From NCBI GenBank assembly GCA_964558655.1, contig CAZLEX010000004.1:1-64000 (forward strand): DNA of 64,000 nucleotides. Direction: 5' to 3'. The translations under genes and the position numbers were made by a program. Each line of letters begins with the position of its first letter. Within the stretch, counting starts at the first letter, position 1. Positions 39,154 through 48,028 of this stretch are shown here, one piece after another. This stretch comes from RGIG6353 sp964558655. Lineage in GTDB: Bacteria > Bacillota > Clostridia > Oscillospirales > SIG627. Below the pieces are notes generated by a model. It saw nothing but the letters and a program-made list of their open reading frames with translations, searched no databases and was not told the origin of the DNA.

Positions 39154-39333
39154 TTAGTCCTGCTTAATGACTTCCTTGCCATTATAAGAACCGCAGTTTG
39201 AGCAAACTCTGTGAGGAAGGTTGTATTCTCCGCACTTTGAGCATACGGACATTCCCGGAACCTTAAGTTTCCACACACTGGATCTTCTCTTGTTCTGTCT
39301 TTGACTTGATACTTTTCTCTTCGGTACTGCCAT
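39154..39333 (-). CDS. rpmF: 50S ribosomal protein L32
   Basis: 59 residues, of the zinc-binding type: CSKCG and CSNCG form the four-cysteine site. N-terminus [18 protein letters not shown] is characteristic. The ATG at 39331-39333 has GGAGGTG nine bases upstream. Follows yceD by about 50 bases in the widely conserved yceD-rpmF pair. Confidence 0.97.
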   Translation of the reverse strand: MAVPKRKVSSQRQNKRRSSVWKLKVPGMSVCSKCGEYNLPHRVCSNCGSYNGKEVIKQD

Positions 39334-39382
39334 CTTACTTGACACCTCCTCATTCTACTATACTAATAAATCTTTAAACTAT

Positions 39383-39901
39383 CTACTCCTCATCAAAAAA
39401 GCTTTCCAAAACCTTCCAACGAGGATCTTTCTCCTGCAAAACACATTTACACTCCGCAACATTTCGGTCAATACCGCAAACGGGGCAAAGCCCGGCACAG
39501 TCATCCCGACACAAATGTGACATCGGCAAATTCAGAAAGAAATTCTCTCTGACAAGTTCTGACAGGTTGATTTTCCCTTCTTCAGGGATAATATACTCAT
39601 CATTGTCCATATTCTCAAGAGTCTCGGCAATAGGCGCCTTTATCCTGTGACGCATTACACGCTCAACGGGTGCAAGGCATCTCGAACAATGAGTGCTGTA
39701 CTCAACAGTCATTTCGGCATCCAGCTCCATATAGCCGGACATATTAACCGCATGACCTTTGATACAGGCGGGACTCTCTACCGCAATTTGCTCTGCATCC
39801 AGCTCGGGTGACAGAACAACATCGAACTTTAATTCACGGATTTCCCCACGGAGCAACCCTGTAACATCTAACAAAGAAGAATTTTGAATTGTACTATCCA
39901 T
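39383..39901 (-). CDS. YceD family (DUF177) protein
   Basis: 172 residues. The family is linked to 23S rRNA metabolism or L32 accumulation and nearly always precedes rpmF, as here. A mid-protein CSRC and a C-terminal CRDDC-x3-CPVCG cluster suggest zinc binding. Start ATG at 39899-39901 directly after AAGGAGG; a longer reading upstream would run through the promoter region. Confidence 0.92.
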   Translation of the reverse strand: MDSTIQNSSLLDVTGLLRGEIRELKFDVVLSPELDAEQIAVESPACIKGHAVNMSGYMELDAEMTVEYSTHCSRCLAPVERVMRHRIKAPIAETLENMDNDEYIIPEEGKINLSELVRENFFLNLPMSHLCRDDCAGLCPVCGIDRNVAECKCVLQEKDPRWKVLESFFDEE

Positions 39902-39940
39902 ATATCCTCCTTCGGTCATGTGCGAAAAACTGCAAAGTAC

Positions 39941-39969
39941 ATTATACACATATATGCGAGTTTTGTCAA
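39941..39969 (-). promoter_or_regulatory. yceD-rpmF promoter
   Basis: Minus strand perfect TTGACA (39964-39969) and TATAAT (39941-39946), spacer 17. Confidence 0.92.
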
Positions 39970-39987
39970 CATTTTTTTGAAAATTTC

Positions 39988-41733
39988 TTAATTCGCTTCA
40001 GAAGATGCTTTTGCTTCCTCAAGAGCAGTCTTAACCTCTTCATATCCGGAAAGTTTCGCTTTTGTGAAAATCTTGTACCCGAAAATCGAAGATTCTACAT
40101 TTTTAAGTTTCTTAGACTGCATATAATTCGTAACATTAAAAGTCAGCGGGACAATCGGGCATTCGTCAAGAAGCATTTCTTCGGCTTTGTGAAGAAGACT
40201 GCATCTGGTTTTGTTATCTCCGACTGTGTTAAAAATTTCATCTATGAGAGCATTGTACTCGGCATTGTCAAAACCTGTAATGTGAGGTGTGCTTGTGTCT
40301 GTTGTCTGTTCGATATTGATAACACTACCGCTGTATTCACGAGCAAACGGTGCAAGGAAAGAAAACGCATCTGTCGTAAGTCCCTGATAGTCGATACCCA
40401 CTACATCAAACTGTCCCGCATACAATGCATTTTGGAAAAGCTGTGTTCCTTTGCCTTCAGTGGAAACTTTAAATCCGAGTTCGCTCCACACGCTCTTGAC
40501 ATATTCGGCAATCGCAATATCGGCTTCGTCTTGTGTATGCAAGATGGTGAACGAATAATCGGACGGATTAATGCCGGATTCCGAAAGAAGCTGTTTTGCT
40601 TTTTCAAGGTTGGCCGAAGTATCTATGACATCTCCGCCTACTTTGCGGAAAGATTTACTCGACTTTGCGTCATGAACTCCGTAAGTAACAAGTCCTGTCG
40701 CGGGTTTGGTTCCTTTCCCCACAAGCTCTTGTGCTATATAGTCCCTGTCAAGTGCAACACTCAGCGCCTGTCTCACCGACTTATTGTCAAAAGGAGCTTT
40801 TGTTGTATTGAAGAGATAAGTATAAGCGGAAAGTAAATCTTCCGTATCTATTTCCTTTTCATATTCATCATACGCTTCTTTGGAAAAAGAACTTATATAA
40901 AACAGAAGTCCGTCTTCCCAAGCCTGAAGTCTTTCCTCTTCCGTCTGAGAAAAATCAATCGGGAACTGATACGGTTTTACAACTTTCCATTCCTTTGAAT
41001 CCCCTTCGGGATCACGCATATATGATGCGTTTCGCTGAAAAGTAACGGATTCCTTACCGGCATCTGTAACGAAATTCTTAATAGTCAAAGGTCCGCTTGA
41101 TGAAAAATTATCACTGCTTTGTGCCCATGTGCTTTCATTTCCCGAAACAAGATCTTCACGCATCGGAACAAGTGCGGGACTTGCAACGGTTTCAAGGAAA
41201 AGATCTTCATCAAACGGTCCGTCAAACTCTATTTTCAAAAGAGTAGACGATTCGGCATATATTCCGAGATCGTCAGCCGTAACTTCTCCGGATTTAAATT
41301 CTTTGGCATTTTTTATACCGTAAAGTAAACACGCGGCAGGACTGTTTGTGGACGGCGACAAAACACGACGCCACGCATAAACAAAATCATCTGCCTGAAC
41401 AAGTCTTCTGTCATCCCAGCTTGTTTCATCGTCAAGCTCGAAAAACATATAATACTCTCCGCGTTCTTCATCTATCTTGGTATACCACTTCTTTGCCAAG
41501 CCTTTCTTAACATCGCCGTCATCATCAAGATAAGTAAGTCCCTGATACAAAATTCCCGTGTTAAGAACCGTCTCTGCCTGATAAATCATGGGAACCGGAT
41601 CGTAGTTTCTTATATTTTTGGAAACATATATCGGAATGACCGCACCTTTGTCATTGCTGTCACGCTTAGAACATCCGGTAAAAACCGAAAGTACAAAAAG
41701 TACTGCGAGTGCCAACGCTACTACTCTTTTCAT
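39988..41733 (-). CDS. Peptide ABC transporter substrate-binding lipoprotein (OppA-like)
   Basis: 581 residues. Signal peptide ending in the lipobox FTGC, then an SBP_bac_5 fold: the early stretch ETVLNTGILYQGLTYLDDDG, DETSWDDRRLVQADDFVYAWRRV (typical of oligopeptide binders) and QALSVALDRDYIAQELVGKG. It would bind extracellular oligopeptides and hand them to Opp permeases, which are not in the window, so it is an orphan binding protein here. CAGGAGG precedes the start. No terminator follows; its end lies close to the yceD promoter. Confidence 0.93.
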   Translation of the reverse strand: MKRVVALALAVLFVLSVFTGCSKRDSNDKGAVIPIYVSKNIRNYDPVPMIYQAETVLNTGILYQGLTYLDDDGDVKKGLAKKWYTKIDEERGEYYMFFELDDETSWDDRRLVQADDFVYAWRRVLSPSTNSPAACLLYGIKNAKEFKSGEVTADDLGIYAESSTLLKIEFDGPFDEDLFLETVASPALVPMREDLVSGNESTWAQSSDNFSSSGPLTIKNFVTDAGKESVTFQRNASYMRDPEGDSKEWKVVKPYQFPIDFSQTEEERLQAWEDGLLFYISSFSKEAYDEYEKEIDTEDLLSAYTYLFNTTKAPFDNKSVRQALSVALDRDYIAQELVGKGTKPATGLVTYGVHDAKSSKSFRKVGGDVIDTSANLEKAKQLLSESGINPSDYSFTILHTQDEADIAIAEYVKSVWSELGFKVSTEGKGTQLFQNALYAGQFDVVGIDYQGLTTDAFSFLAPFAREYSGSVINIEQTTDTSTPHITGFDNAEYNALIDEIFNTVGDNKTRCSLLHKAEEMLLDECPIVPLTFNVTNYMQSKKLKNVESSIFGYKIFTKAKLSGYEEVKTALEEAKASSEAN

Positions 41734-41795
41734 TTAATAACCTCCTGTGAAATGTCCGTAACTTGTTAAATACTTTTCATAATATCTCACCGTCC

Positions 41796-41824
41796 ATTAT
41801 AACACAAAAGCCTTTTTTTATCAA
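41796..41824 (-). promoter_or_regulatory. oppA-like gene promoter
   Basis: Minus strand TTGATA (41819-41824) and TATAAT (41796-41801), spacer 17. Confidence 0.85.
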
Positions 41825-41902
41825 TCACAATTTTAAACTTTCCTCTATTTGCACAATAATTTTTTCGTTATTTTGGCAAAATTAACAACATTTTTTAAAA
41901 CT

Positions 41903-41940
41903 ACGGTACAAAAAGTACGGATTTTGTATCCGTTTTTTTA
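41903..41940 (+). terminator. Orphan terminator-like hairpin
   Basis: Plus-strand stem CGGTACAAAA with TTTTGTA-CCG (one bulged T) or alternatively ACGGAT/ATCCGT, followed by seven T. No gene ends upstream of it on this strand; it stands between two divergent genes. Confidence 0.45.
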
Positions 41941-41950
41941 GAATAAAGCT

Positions 41951-41979
41951 TTCACTGCGACAGATTTTCGGCATATAAT
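41951..41979 (+). promoter_or_regulatory. Promoter of the cysteine-rich protein gene
   Basis: TATAAT (41974-41979) with a poor -35 TTCACT (41951-41956) at 17 bases. Confidence 0.55.
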
Positions 41980-42040
41980 AACAGCGAGTATGCGAATTTT
42001 TACAGCGTGTACCGAATTTTATGCAGAAAGGAGAGCCGTC

Positions 42041-42526
42041 ATGATACAGCGACTTTTATGCCGCCTTTTAGGCGTGTGTCCCGTATGCTGTCAAAAAAGC
42101 ACATACTGTCAGTCAAATTCTTGTCCCTCATGTTCACAAAGCGGAGAAAATGTTTCCTGCCTGTGCCGAAACGCCGGATGTTCCCCGTGTGACCTTGACG
42201 GACATGATATAAGGAATCTCTGCTGGGTGAATGTTCCCATATGTGACTGTGAACTTGATGATATTCCGGAACTTCTTCAAAACGGTTTTGAAGAATGGCG
42301 TCTCGATCCGGTTTCCGTCTGTGCAAAATTTTTAAGTTCTTCTGCCGTCCCCTGCGATTTCAAAGGCAAACCGGCATTTTTAAAGTGCAAAAAATGCATT
42401 TCCGGCAAAACTTATGTTTTGCTCGGAGTTTCATGCGTCGGAGAAGTTGCATTTGAGCTTGACTCAAAAAAATTTTGTTCAGGCAAAAAAATTTATACTG
42501 TGTGTCGGGTATCGTACATTTGCTGA
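42041..42526 (+). CDS. Cysteine-rich protein of unknown function
   Basis: I do not recognise a family. 161 residues with 22 cysteines (about 14%), arranged as CPVCC, CPSC, CLC, CSPC, CDC and CKKC among others. No signal peptide or clear membrane segment. The N-terminal half is dense in short CxxC pairs; the C-terminal half (SGKTYVLLGVSCVGEVAFEL) looks like beta strands. The ATG at 42041 has AAAGGAG seven bases upstream; reading from 41990 is possible but begins within the transcript start region. Own promoter and terminator support a real gene. It might bind metals or be a spore or surface protein; neither can be shown. Confidence 0.65.
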   Translation: MIQRLLCRLLGVCPVCCQKSTYCQSNSCPSCSQSGENVSCLCRNAGCSPCDLDGHDIRNLCWVNVPICDCELDDIPELLQNGFEEWRLDPVSVCAKFLSSSAVPCDFKGKPAFLKCKKCISGKTYVLLGVSCVGEVAFELDSKKFCSGKKIYTVCRVSYIC

Positions 42527-42528
42527 CA

Positions 42529-42564
42529 AAAAAACGGTTTTGCCGAAAAGCAAAACCGTTTTTT
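42529..42564. terminator. Bidirectional terminator between the cysteine-rich gene and fba
   Basis: Fifteen-bp perfect stem (42529-42543 with 42550-42564), six-base loop, A-run on the left and T-run on the right. Confidence 0.92.
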
Positions 42565-42575
42565 ATTTCTTATCT

Positions 42576-43505
42576 TTATGCCTTATCTTTTGAGCCAAGT
42601 ACATTTACAATCTTATGAGTAACGAGACGGCGTACATTATCCCTTGAAACGGAAAGATATGTTCTGGGATCAAACACTGACGGATCTTTAACGAAAGTTT
42701 CCCGTATACCCGCAGTGAACGCCAAACGGATATCCGAATCGATATTTATTTTACATACAGCCATAGAAGCCGCACGCCTGAGAAGATCTTCCGGAACGCC
42801 CTTTGCGTCTGCCATAGCTCCTCCGTACTGATTTATGGTATTTACAAATTCTTCGTTTACGCTGGAAGCACCGTGAAGAACAATGGGGAATTCGGGAAGT
42901 CTCTTGCTGATTTCTTCGAGAATATCAAAACGAAGCTTTGCTTCTCCCTTGAATTTGTAAGCACCGTGACTGGTTCCAATGGCAATTGCGAGAGAGTCGA
43001 CACCGGTTCTTTCAACAAAAGCCTCAACTTCTGCGGGATTTGTATACATCGCATCTTCAGCCGACACTTTTACATCGTCTTCAATTCCGGAAAGTTTGCC
43101 AAGTTCTCCCTCAACCGTAACGCCGTGTGCGTGTGCATACTCAACAACTTTGCGTGTGAGTGCAACATTATCGTCAAAATCAAAATGAGAACCGTCAATC
43201 ATAACAGATGTAAACCCGTTATCAATGCAGGCCTTGCAAATTTCAAAATCAGCCCCGTGATCAAGGTGAAGAGCGAAATCAATTCCGGAATCTTCAGCAG
43301 CGGCTTTTGCCAACCCCATAAGATATGCAGGCTTTGCGTATTTTCTCGCCCCCGCCGACGCTTGAAGAATTACAGGAGACTTCTGTTCCGCAGCAGCCTC
43401 GACAATAGCCTGAATAATTTCCATGTTATTGATGTTAAATGCTCCGACAGCATATCCGCCGTGATACGCCTTGTTAAGCATTTCTTTAGTATTGATAAGT
43501 CCCAT
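42576..43505 (-). CDS. fba: Class II fructose-1,6-bisphosphate aldolase
   Basis: Zinc-dependent glycolytic aldolase, 309 residues. YAVGAFNINNMEIIQAI at the N-terminus, the catalytic/zinc region LHLDHGADF, VEGELGKLSG, AIAIGTSHGAYKF and VLHGASS are all in place. The start at 43503-43505 gives the usual MGLINTKEML; a start four codons upstream is also possible. Monocistronic. Confidence 0.97.
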   Translation of the reverse strand: MGLINTKEMLNKAYHGGYAVGAFNINNMEIIQAIVEAAAEQKSPVILQASAGARKYAKPAYLMGLAKAAAEDSGIDFALHLDHGADFEICKACIDNGFTSVMIDGSHFDFDDNVALTRKVVEYAHAHGVTVEGELGKLSGIEDDVKVSAEDAMYTNPAEVEAFVERTGVDSLAIAIGTSHGAYKFKGEAKLRFDILEEISKRLPEFPIVLHGASSVNEEFVNTINQYGGAMADAKGVPEDLLRRAASMAVCKINIDSDIRLAFTAGIRETFVKDPSVFDPRTYLSVSRDNVRRLVTHKIVNVLGSKDKA

Positions 43506-43549
43506 AACAGACACCATCCTTTTCTTTTTGTTTGATAATTTACATTTAT

Positions 43550-43578
43550 ATGATAATATAACTTTGCGGTAAAGTCAA
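43550..43578 (-). promoter_or_regulatory. fba promoter
   Basis: Minus strand TTGACT (43573-43578) and TATCAT (43550-43555), spacer 17. Confidence 0.65.
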
Positions 43579-43669
43579 GAAATTAATGCAAAAAAAACCA
43601 TTTTTATTAAAACTTTAACATTTTTTTGCAAACATACCTCAACTTTAAGCTAAATATGCACAATTTCTT

Positions 43670-43698
43670 TTGACATTTTAATTATTCTGTGTTAAAAT
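43670..43698 (+). promoter_or_regulatory. ruvCAB promoter
   Basis: TTGACA (43670-43675) and TAAAAT (43693-43698), 17-base spacer. No LexA box was noticed. Confidence 0.8.
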
Positions 43699-43750
43699 AT
43701 GTCTGTGACAATCATAAATTTAAAAATAGTGAGAATACGGACTTCCGAAA

Positions 43751-44275
43751 ATGATTATATTAGGCATAGATCCCGGCATTGCGACTGTAGGATGGGGAGT
43801 GGTCGCATACAGCTCAGGAGAGTTTCGTTATATCGACTGCGGAATTATTTCAACTCCTGCGGGAATGAGGGTTGAACGGCGACTGTTCCTCATTCATAAA
43901 GCACTTTCCGACATCATAAAGCGTTATACCCCGAATGAAATCTCAGTCGAAGAACTTTTTTATCAAAACAATCAAAAAACCGTAATAAATGTTGCACAGG
44001 CAAGAGGGATTATTCTCTTTACCGCAGAGGAACATTCCGTCCCCGTTTACGAATACACACCTCTGCAGGTTAAACAGTCTATCGTCGGTTACGGAAGAGC
44101 TCAAAAGCATCAAGTTATGGAAATGACGCGAATATTTCTTCACCTCGATAAAGTGGCAAAACCCGATGATGCGTCGGACGCTCTCGCTCTTGCTATTTGT
44201 CACGGTCATTCTTCCCAAAGTAAACTTTACGGCATACGCACGATTAAAGATTCGAAAAAAACAGGCGGGTTTTAA
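43751..44275 (+). CDS. ruvC: Holliday junction resolvase RuvC
   Basis: Endonuclease that cuts recombination junctions, 174 residues. Acidic active-site residues sit in LGIDPGIATVGWG, SVEELFYQNNQKT and the C-terminal DDASDALALAICH. The ribosome site is weak. First gene of a seven-gene plus-strand run (ruvC, ruvA, ruvB, RNase J, darA, holB, ricT). Confidence 0.98.
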   Translation: MIILGIDPGIATVGWGVVAYSSGEFRYIDCGIISTPAGMRVERRLFLIHKALSDIIKRYTPNEISVEELFYQNNQKTVINVAQARGIILFTAEEHSVPVYEYTPLQVKQSIVGYGRAQKHQVMEMTRIFLHLDKVAKPDDASDALALAICHGHSSQSKLYGIRTIKDSKKTGGF

Positions 44276-44278
44276 AAA

Positions 44279-44884
44279 ATGTACTATTATATTTCCGGGA
44301 AAATCGCTTATTTGTCTCAGTCAAAAGCGGTTATTGATGCAGGCGGCATAGGCTACGAAATTACAATATCCGATACGACTCTCTCTCTGCTCAGACGCGA
44401 TTCTTCCGAAGAAGCTCTTCTGTACACATACTTCAATGTCAAAGAAGATGCACAGGAGCTGTTCGGATTTTACACACTTGAAGAAAAAAAGATGTTTGAA
44501 CAGCTAATTTCCGTGTCCGGTGTCGGACCGAAAGCCGCAATGTCAATACTCTCAGCCGTTCCGGTTGAAAAACTGATTTTTGCAATTGTTTCAGATGACG
44601 CAAAACAAATTGCTTCGGCACAGGGAGTTGGTTTGCGTACAGCCCAAAAAATAATTTTGGAAATAAAAGACAAGCTCAAAAAAGAAGATTTGTCGCATTT
44701 GTCCCAATCGACAGCTATTCCGGAAATTTCTTCAAATTCCGAAACATTTTCGGAAGCACTCGAAGCACTCCTTGCTCTCGGATATTCGCGTGCGGAAGCG
44801 GCAAAAGCATTGAAAACAAATGCCGGCGAAAACATGAGCGTTGAAGAACTTATTCGAAACGGACTGAAAAATTTGACAAAGTAG
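44279..44884 (+). CDS. ruvA: Holliday junction branch migration protein RuvA
   Basis: Junction-binding subunit of the RuvAB motor, 201 residues. OB-fold N-terminus (YYYISGKIAYLSQSKAVIDAGGIGYEI), two helix-hairpin-helix motifs (ISVSGVGPKAAMSIL and AQGVGLRTAQKII), and a C-terminal three-helix domain (ALLALGYSRAEAAKAL) that contacts RuvB. Three bases separate it from ruvC. Confidence 0.98.
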   Translation: MYYYISGKIAYLSQSKAVIDAGGIGYEITISDTTLSLLRRDSSEEALLYTYFNVKEDAQELFGFYTLEEKKMFEQLISVSGVGPKAAMSILSAVPVEKLIFAIVSDDAKQIASAQGVGLRTAQKIILEIKDKLKKEDLSHLSQSTAIPEISSNSETFSEALEALLALGYSRAEAAKALKTNAGENMSVEELIRNGLKNLTK

Positions 44885-44893
44885 GAAAACATA

Positions 44894-45967
44894 ATGAACA
44901 ACGATTACCGTTACGACGATTCAGATGATTTTGACAACAGGCTTATTTCAACAGCCGAAACCGAAATTGACAAAAATTTTGAAATCGGGGAAAACTCTCT
45001 GCGTCCCGTTAAACTTGATGAATATATAGGACAGGAAAAAGCAAAAGACAATCTGAAAATTTTCATGGAAGCGGCAAAGCTTCGGGGAGAAAGTCTTGAC
45101 CATTTATTGCTGTACGGCCCTCCCGGTCTGGGTAAAACCACCCTCTCGGCAATTGTTGCAAATGAAATGGGCGTAAACATACGCATAACATCGGGTCCTG
45201 CCATTGAAAAGCAGGGGGACCTTGCCGCACTTCTGTCAAATCTTTCGGCAGGGGATATTCTTTTTATTGACGAAATACACAGATTAAACCGTTCAATAGA
45301 GGAAATACTTTATCCTGCCATGGAAGATTATGCACTCGATATAATAGTCGGAACAGGTCCTGCCGCAAGGTCTATACGCATACCGCTGGAACATTTCACA
45401 TTAATCGGTGCAACTACCCGTGCGGGACAACTTTCAGCCCCTTTGCGTGACCGTTTCGGAGTGATATTGCGTCTGGAATTATACACGGAAGAAGAGCTTT
45501 CACTTATCGTTACCCGTTCAGCGTCTATTCTGAAAATACCGATTGACAATGCCGGTGCACACGAAATTGCACGGCGTAGTCGCGGTACACCGAGAATTGC
45601 AAACAGGCTTTTACGCCGTGTGCGTGATTTTGCTGAAGTTCAGGGCAACGGAATAATCGACAAAAAAACAGCCTCAAGTGCACTTACAATGTTGGAAATC
45701 GACGATCTTGGGCTTGATAACACAGACAGAAGAATGATTCTGTCAATGATTAAACATTTTAACGGAGGACCTGTCGGTCTGGAAACACTTGCGGCGGCAA
45801 TAGGAGAAGAAGCCGTTACGGTAGAAGATGTTTTGGAACCGTATCTCATGCAGATCGGTTTTATTGCACGAACTCCGCGAGGAAGAATTGCCACAACAAG
45901 TGCATACGAACATTTGGGACTGAAAAAAGAAAATTCATCAGATACCCAAATTTCCATAGACGATTGA
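44894..45967 (+). CDS. ruvB: Holliday junction helicase RuvB
   Basis: AAA+ motor of branch migration, 357 residues. [12 protein letters not shown], Walker [10 protein letters not shown], Walker B FIDEIHRL, sensor GATTRAGQL, arginine finger LRDRFGV and the winged-helix C-terminus [16 protein letters not shown] are all present. About 20 acidic residues precede the core. AGTAGGAAAA before the start. Confidence 0.99.
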   Translation: MNNDYRYDDSDDFDNRLISTAETEIDKNFEIGENSLRPVKLDEYIGQEKAKDNLKIFMEAAKLRGESLDHLLLYGPPGLGKTTLSAIVANEMGVNIRITSGPAIEKQGDLAALLSNLSAGDILFIDEIHRLNRSIEEILYPAMEDYALDIIVGTGPAARSIRIPLEHFTLIGATTRAGQLSAPLRDRFGVILRLELYTEEELSLIVTRSASILKIPIDNAGAHEIARRSRGTPRIANRLLRRVRDFAEVQGNGIIDKKTASSALTMLEIDDLGLDNTDRRMILSMIKHFNGGPVGLETLAAAIGEEAVTVEDVLEPYLMQIGFIARTPRGRIATTSAYEHLGLKKENSSDTQISIDD

Positions 45968-45994
45968 CTTGTTTCCGTTTCAGAAAGGGAAAAT

Positions 45995-47665
45995 ATGGCA
46001 AAAGGTAAAAAACAGAAACTTAAAATAATTCCATTGGGCGGAATCGGAGAAATAGGCAAAAACATTACGGTAGTGGAATACGGTGATGACATTATAGTTA
46101 TTGACTGCGGACTTGGATTCCCGGATGACGAAATGCTGGGAGTCGACCTTGTTATTCCGGACACAACTTATCTTGAAAAAAACGCCGACAAGATTCGCGG
46201 AGTTTTTTTAACACACGGACACGAAGATCACATCGGAGGATTGCCTTATTTCATAAAAGATGTAAATGTTCCCGTTTACGGCACAAAACTGACTTTAGGT
46301 ATCTTACAGAACAAGCTTGTAGAGCACAGATTGGAAAAAGTTGCAAAACTTAATTGCATAAGTGCCGGAGACACGGTAAAACTCGGCTGCTTCTCTGTTG
46401 AAGCAATTCGCGTAAATCATTCCATCGCAGACAGCGTTGCTTTTTCCGTAACAACTCCCATCGGTGTTGTTATTTTCAGCGGAGATTTTAAAATAGATGT
46501 CACACCTATAGAAGGAGAAATGACGGATTTAACCCGATTTGGAGAACTCGGAAAAAAAGGTGTTTTGGCGTTCTTTTGTGAATCGACAAATGCCGAAAGA
46601 AGCGGTTACACTCCATCTGAGAGAATTGTCGGAACAAGTCTTGACGCGATTTTCGCTTCCACCTCAAAAAGAGTTACAATTGCGACATTTTCTTCAAATG
46701 TTCACAGAGTTCAGCAAATAATCAATGCTTCCGAAAAATTCGGAAGGAAAATTGCGATAACCGGACGCAGCATGATAAATGTTGTAAAAGCCGCTATGGA
46801 TTTGGGGTATATGCATATGCCGGAGGGAATGTTGATTGACATCGGAGAAATGAAGCGTTACCGTCCGGATCAGCTCACTCTCATAACAACCGGAAGTCAG
46901 GGAGAGCCCATGAGTGCACTTTCGAGAATGGCATTTTCCGGGCACGATAAAGTGAGTCTCGGTGCCGACGATCTTGTCGTTATTTCGGCAAATCCAATTC
47001 CGGGAAATGAAAAACTTGTTTCGGGAGTTATAAATGAACTTCTTCATAAAGGGGTTGAGGTTGTTTACAACCAAGTTGCCGATGTTCATGTATCCGGTCA
47101 CGCTTGCCAGGAAGAAATTAAACTTGTAACTTCGCTCATTAAGCCTAAATTTTTTATTCCAATGCACGGAGAATACAAACATCTTGTTCAAAATAAATCC
47201 CTTGCCGAACTTGTAGGAGTTCAGTCGGACAATGTTCTTATACCGGAAACCGGAAAAATAATTGAACTTGACAGAAAATCAATTAAAATTCAAGGGACTG
47301 TCCAATCGGGAATTGTCTTGGTAGACGGATTGGGAGTCGGTGATGTCGGCAGTGTGGTTTTGCGTGACCGACGCCACCTTGCTCAAGACGGTATCGTAAC
47401 CGTTGTCGCGGCAATCGATATAAATGCCGGATACCTTCTTTCAGGACCCGACATTGTATCGAGAGGGTTTATTTATGTCAAAGAATCGGAAGCTTTGGTC
47501 GACGAAATGAAGCAAGTTGCTTATGATGCAATCGATAAATGCCTTGATGCCGGTGTAAAAGACGCCAACACATTCAAAACTTCCTTAAGAGACGATTTGA
47601 CAAAATTTTTATACAGCCGTACCAAGAGAAAGCCTATGATACTTCCGATATTGATGGATTTATAA
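45995..47665 (+). CDS. Ribonuclease J
   Basis: Metallo-beta-lactamase/beta-CASP RNase with endo- and 5'-3' exonuclease activity, 556 residues. Zinc motif THGHEDHIGGLPYF, beta-CASP motifs FCESTNAERSG and ATFSSNVHRVQQI, and the HVSGHACQEE segment are diagnostic. The gene has its own GGGAAAAT ribosome site 27 bases after ruvB. Whether it corresponds to RNase J1 or J2 cannot be told; the intact active-site residues favour a J1-like, active enzyme. Confidence 0.96.
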   Translation: MAKGKKQKLKIIPLGGIGEIGKNITVVEYGDDIIVIDCGLGFPDDEMLGVDLVIPDTTYLEKNADKIRGVFLTHGHEDHIGGLPYFIKDVNVPVYGTKLTLGILQNKLVEHRLEKVAKLNCISAGDTVKLGCFSVEAIRVNHSIADSVAFSVTTPIGVVIFSGDFKIDVTPIEGEMTDLTRFGELGKKGVLAFFCESTNAERSGYTPSERIVGTSLDAIFASTSKRVTIATFSSNVHRVQQIINASEKFGRKIAITGRSMINVVKAAMDLGYMHMPEGMLIDIGEMKRYRPDQLTLITTGSQGEPMSALSRMAFSGHDKVSLGADDLVVISANPIPGNEKLVSGVINELLHKGVEVVYNQVADVHVSGHACQEEIKLVTSLIKPKFFIPMHGEYKHLVQNKSLAELVGVQSDNVLIPETGKIIELDRKSIKIQGTVQSGIVLVDGLGVGDVGSVVLRDRRHLAQDGIVTVVAAIDINAGYLLSGPDIVSRGFIYVKESEALVDEMKQVAYDAIDKCLDAGVKDANTFKTSLRDDLTKFLYSRTKRKPMILPILMDL

Positions 47666-47701
47666 ATAATTTTTATTAATATATTTTAGGAGGATACTTA
47701 T

Positions 47702-48028
47702 ATGAAAATGATTTTTGCCGTTGTAAACAACGATGACGGAGCTATCGTAAACGCACAGCTCATCAAAGCCGGATTTCAAGTTACAAAGATGGCTTCCACC
47801 GGCGGTTTTCTTAAAAAAGGAAACACAACCTTCATCGTAGGTACCGAGGACGAAAAGTCGGAGAAAGTCGTCGATATTATACGCCGTTACAGCAAAAAAA
47901 GAACCTACACCACTCCTCTTGATGTCGTCTCTTCGGCAACTCTCGGCGGTGCCGCAACTCCGATCGAAGTAACGGTGGGAGGAGCAACCATATTCATTAT
48001 CGATGTAGAACACTTTGAGCATATCTGA
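47702..48028 (+). CDS. Cyclic-di-AMP receptor DarA/PstA
   Basis: PII-like signal protein of 108 residues (DUF970). The stretch MKMIFAVVNNDDGAIVNAQLIKAGFQVTKMASTGGFLKKGNTTF and the C-terminal GGATIFIIDVEHFEHI match the trimeric c-di-AMP receptors of Firmicutes. The start has AGGAGG. Its TGA shares a base with the holB ATG (TGATG), so the two are coupled; the neighbourhood darA-holB-ricT is conserved in Firmicutes. Confidence 0.96.
   Translation: MKMIFAVVNNDDGAIVNAQLIKAGFQVTKMASTGGFLKKGNTTFIVGTEDEKSEKVVDIIRRYSKKRTYTTPLDVVSSATLGGAATPIEVTVGGATIFIIDVEHFEHI

Noticed and set aside
43700..43750. SOS (LexA) box before ruvC
   Set aside because: No convincing palindrome of the Gram-positive or Gram-negative LexA type was seen.
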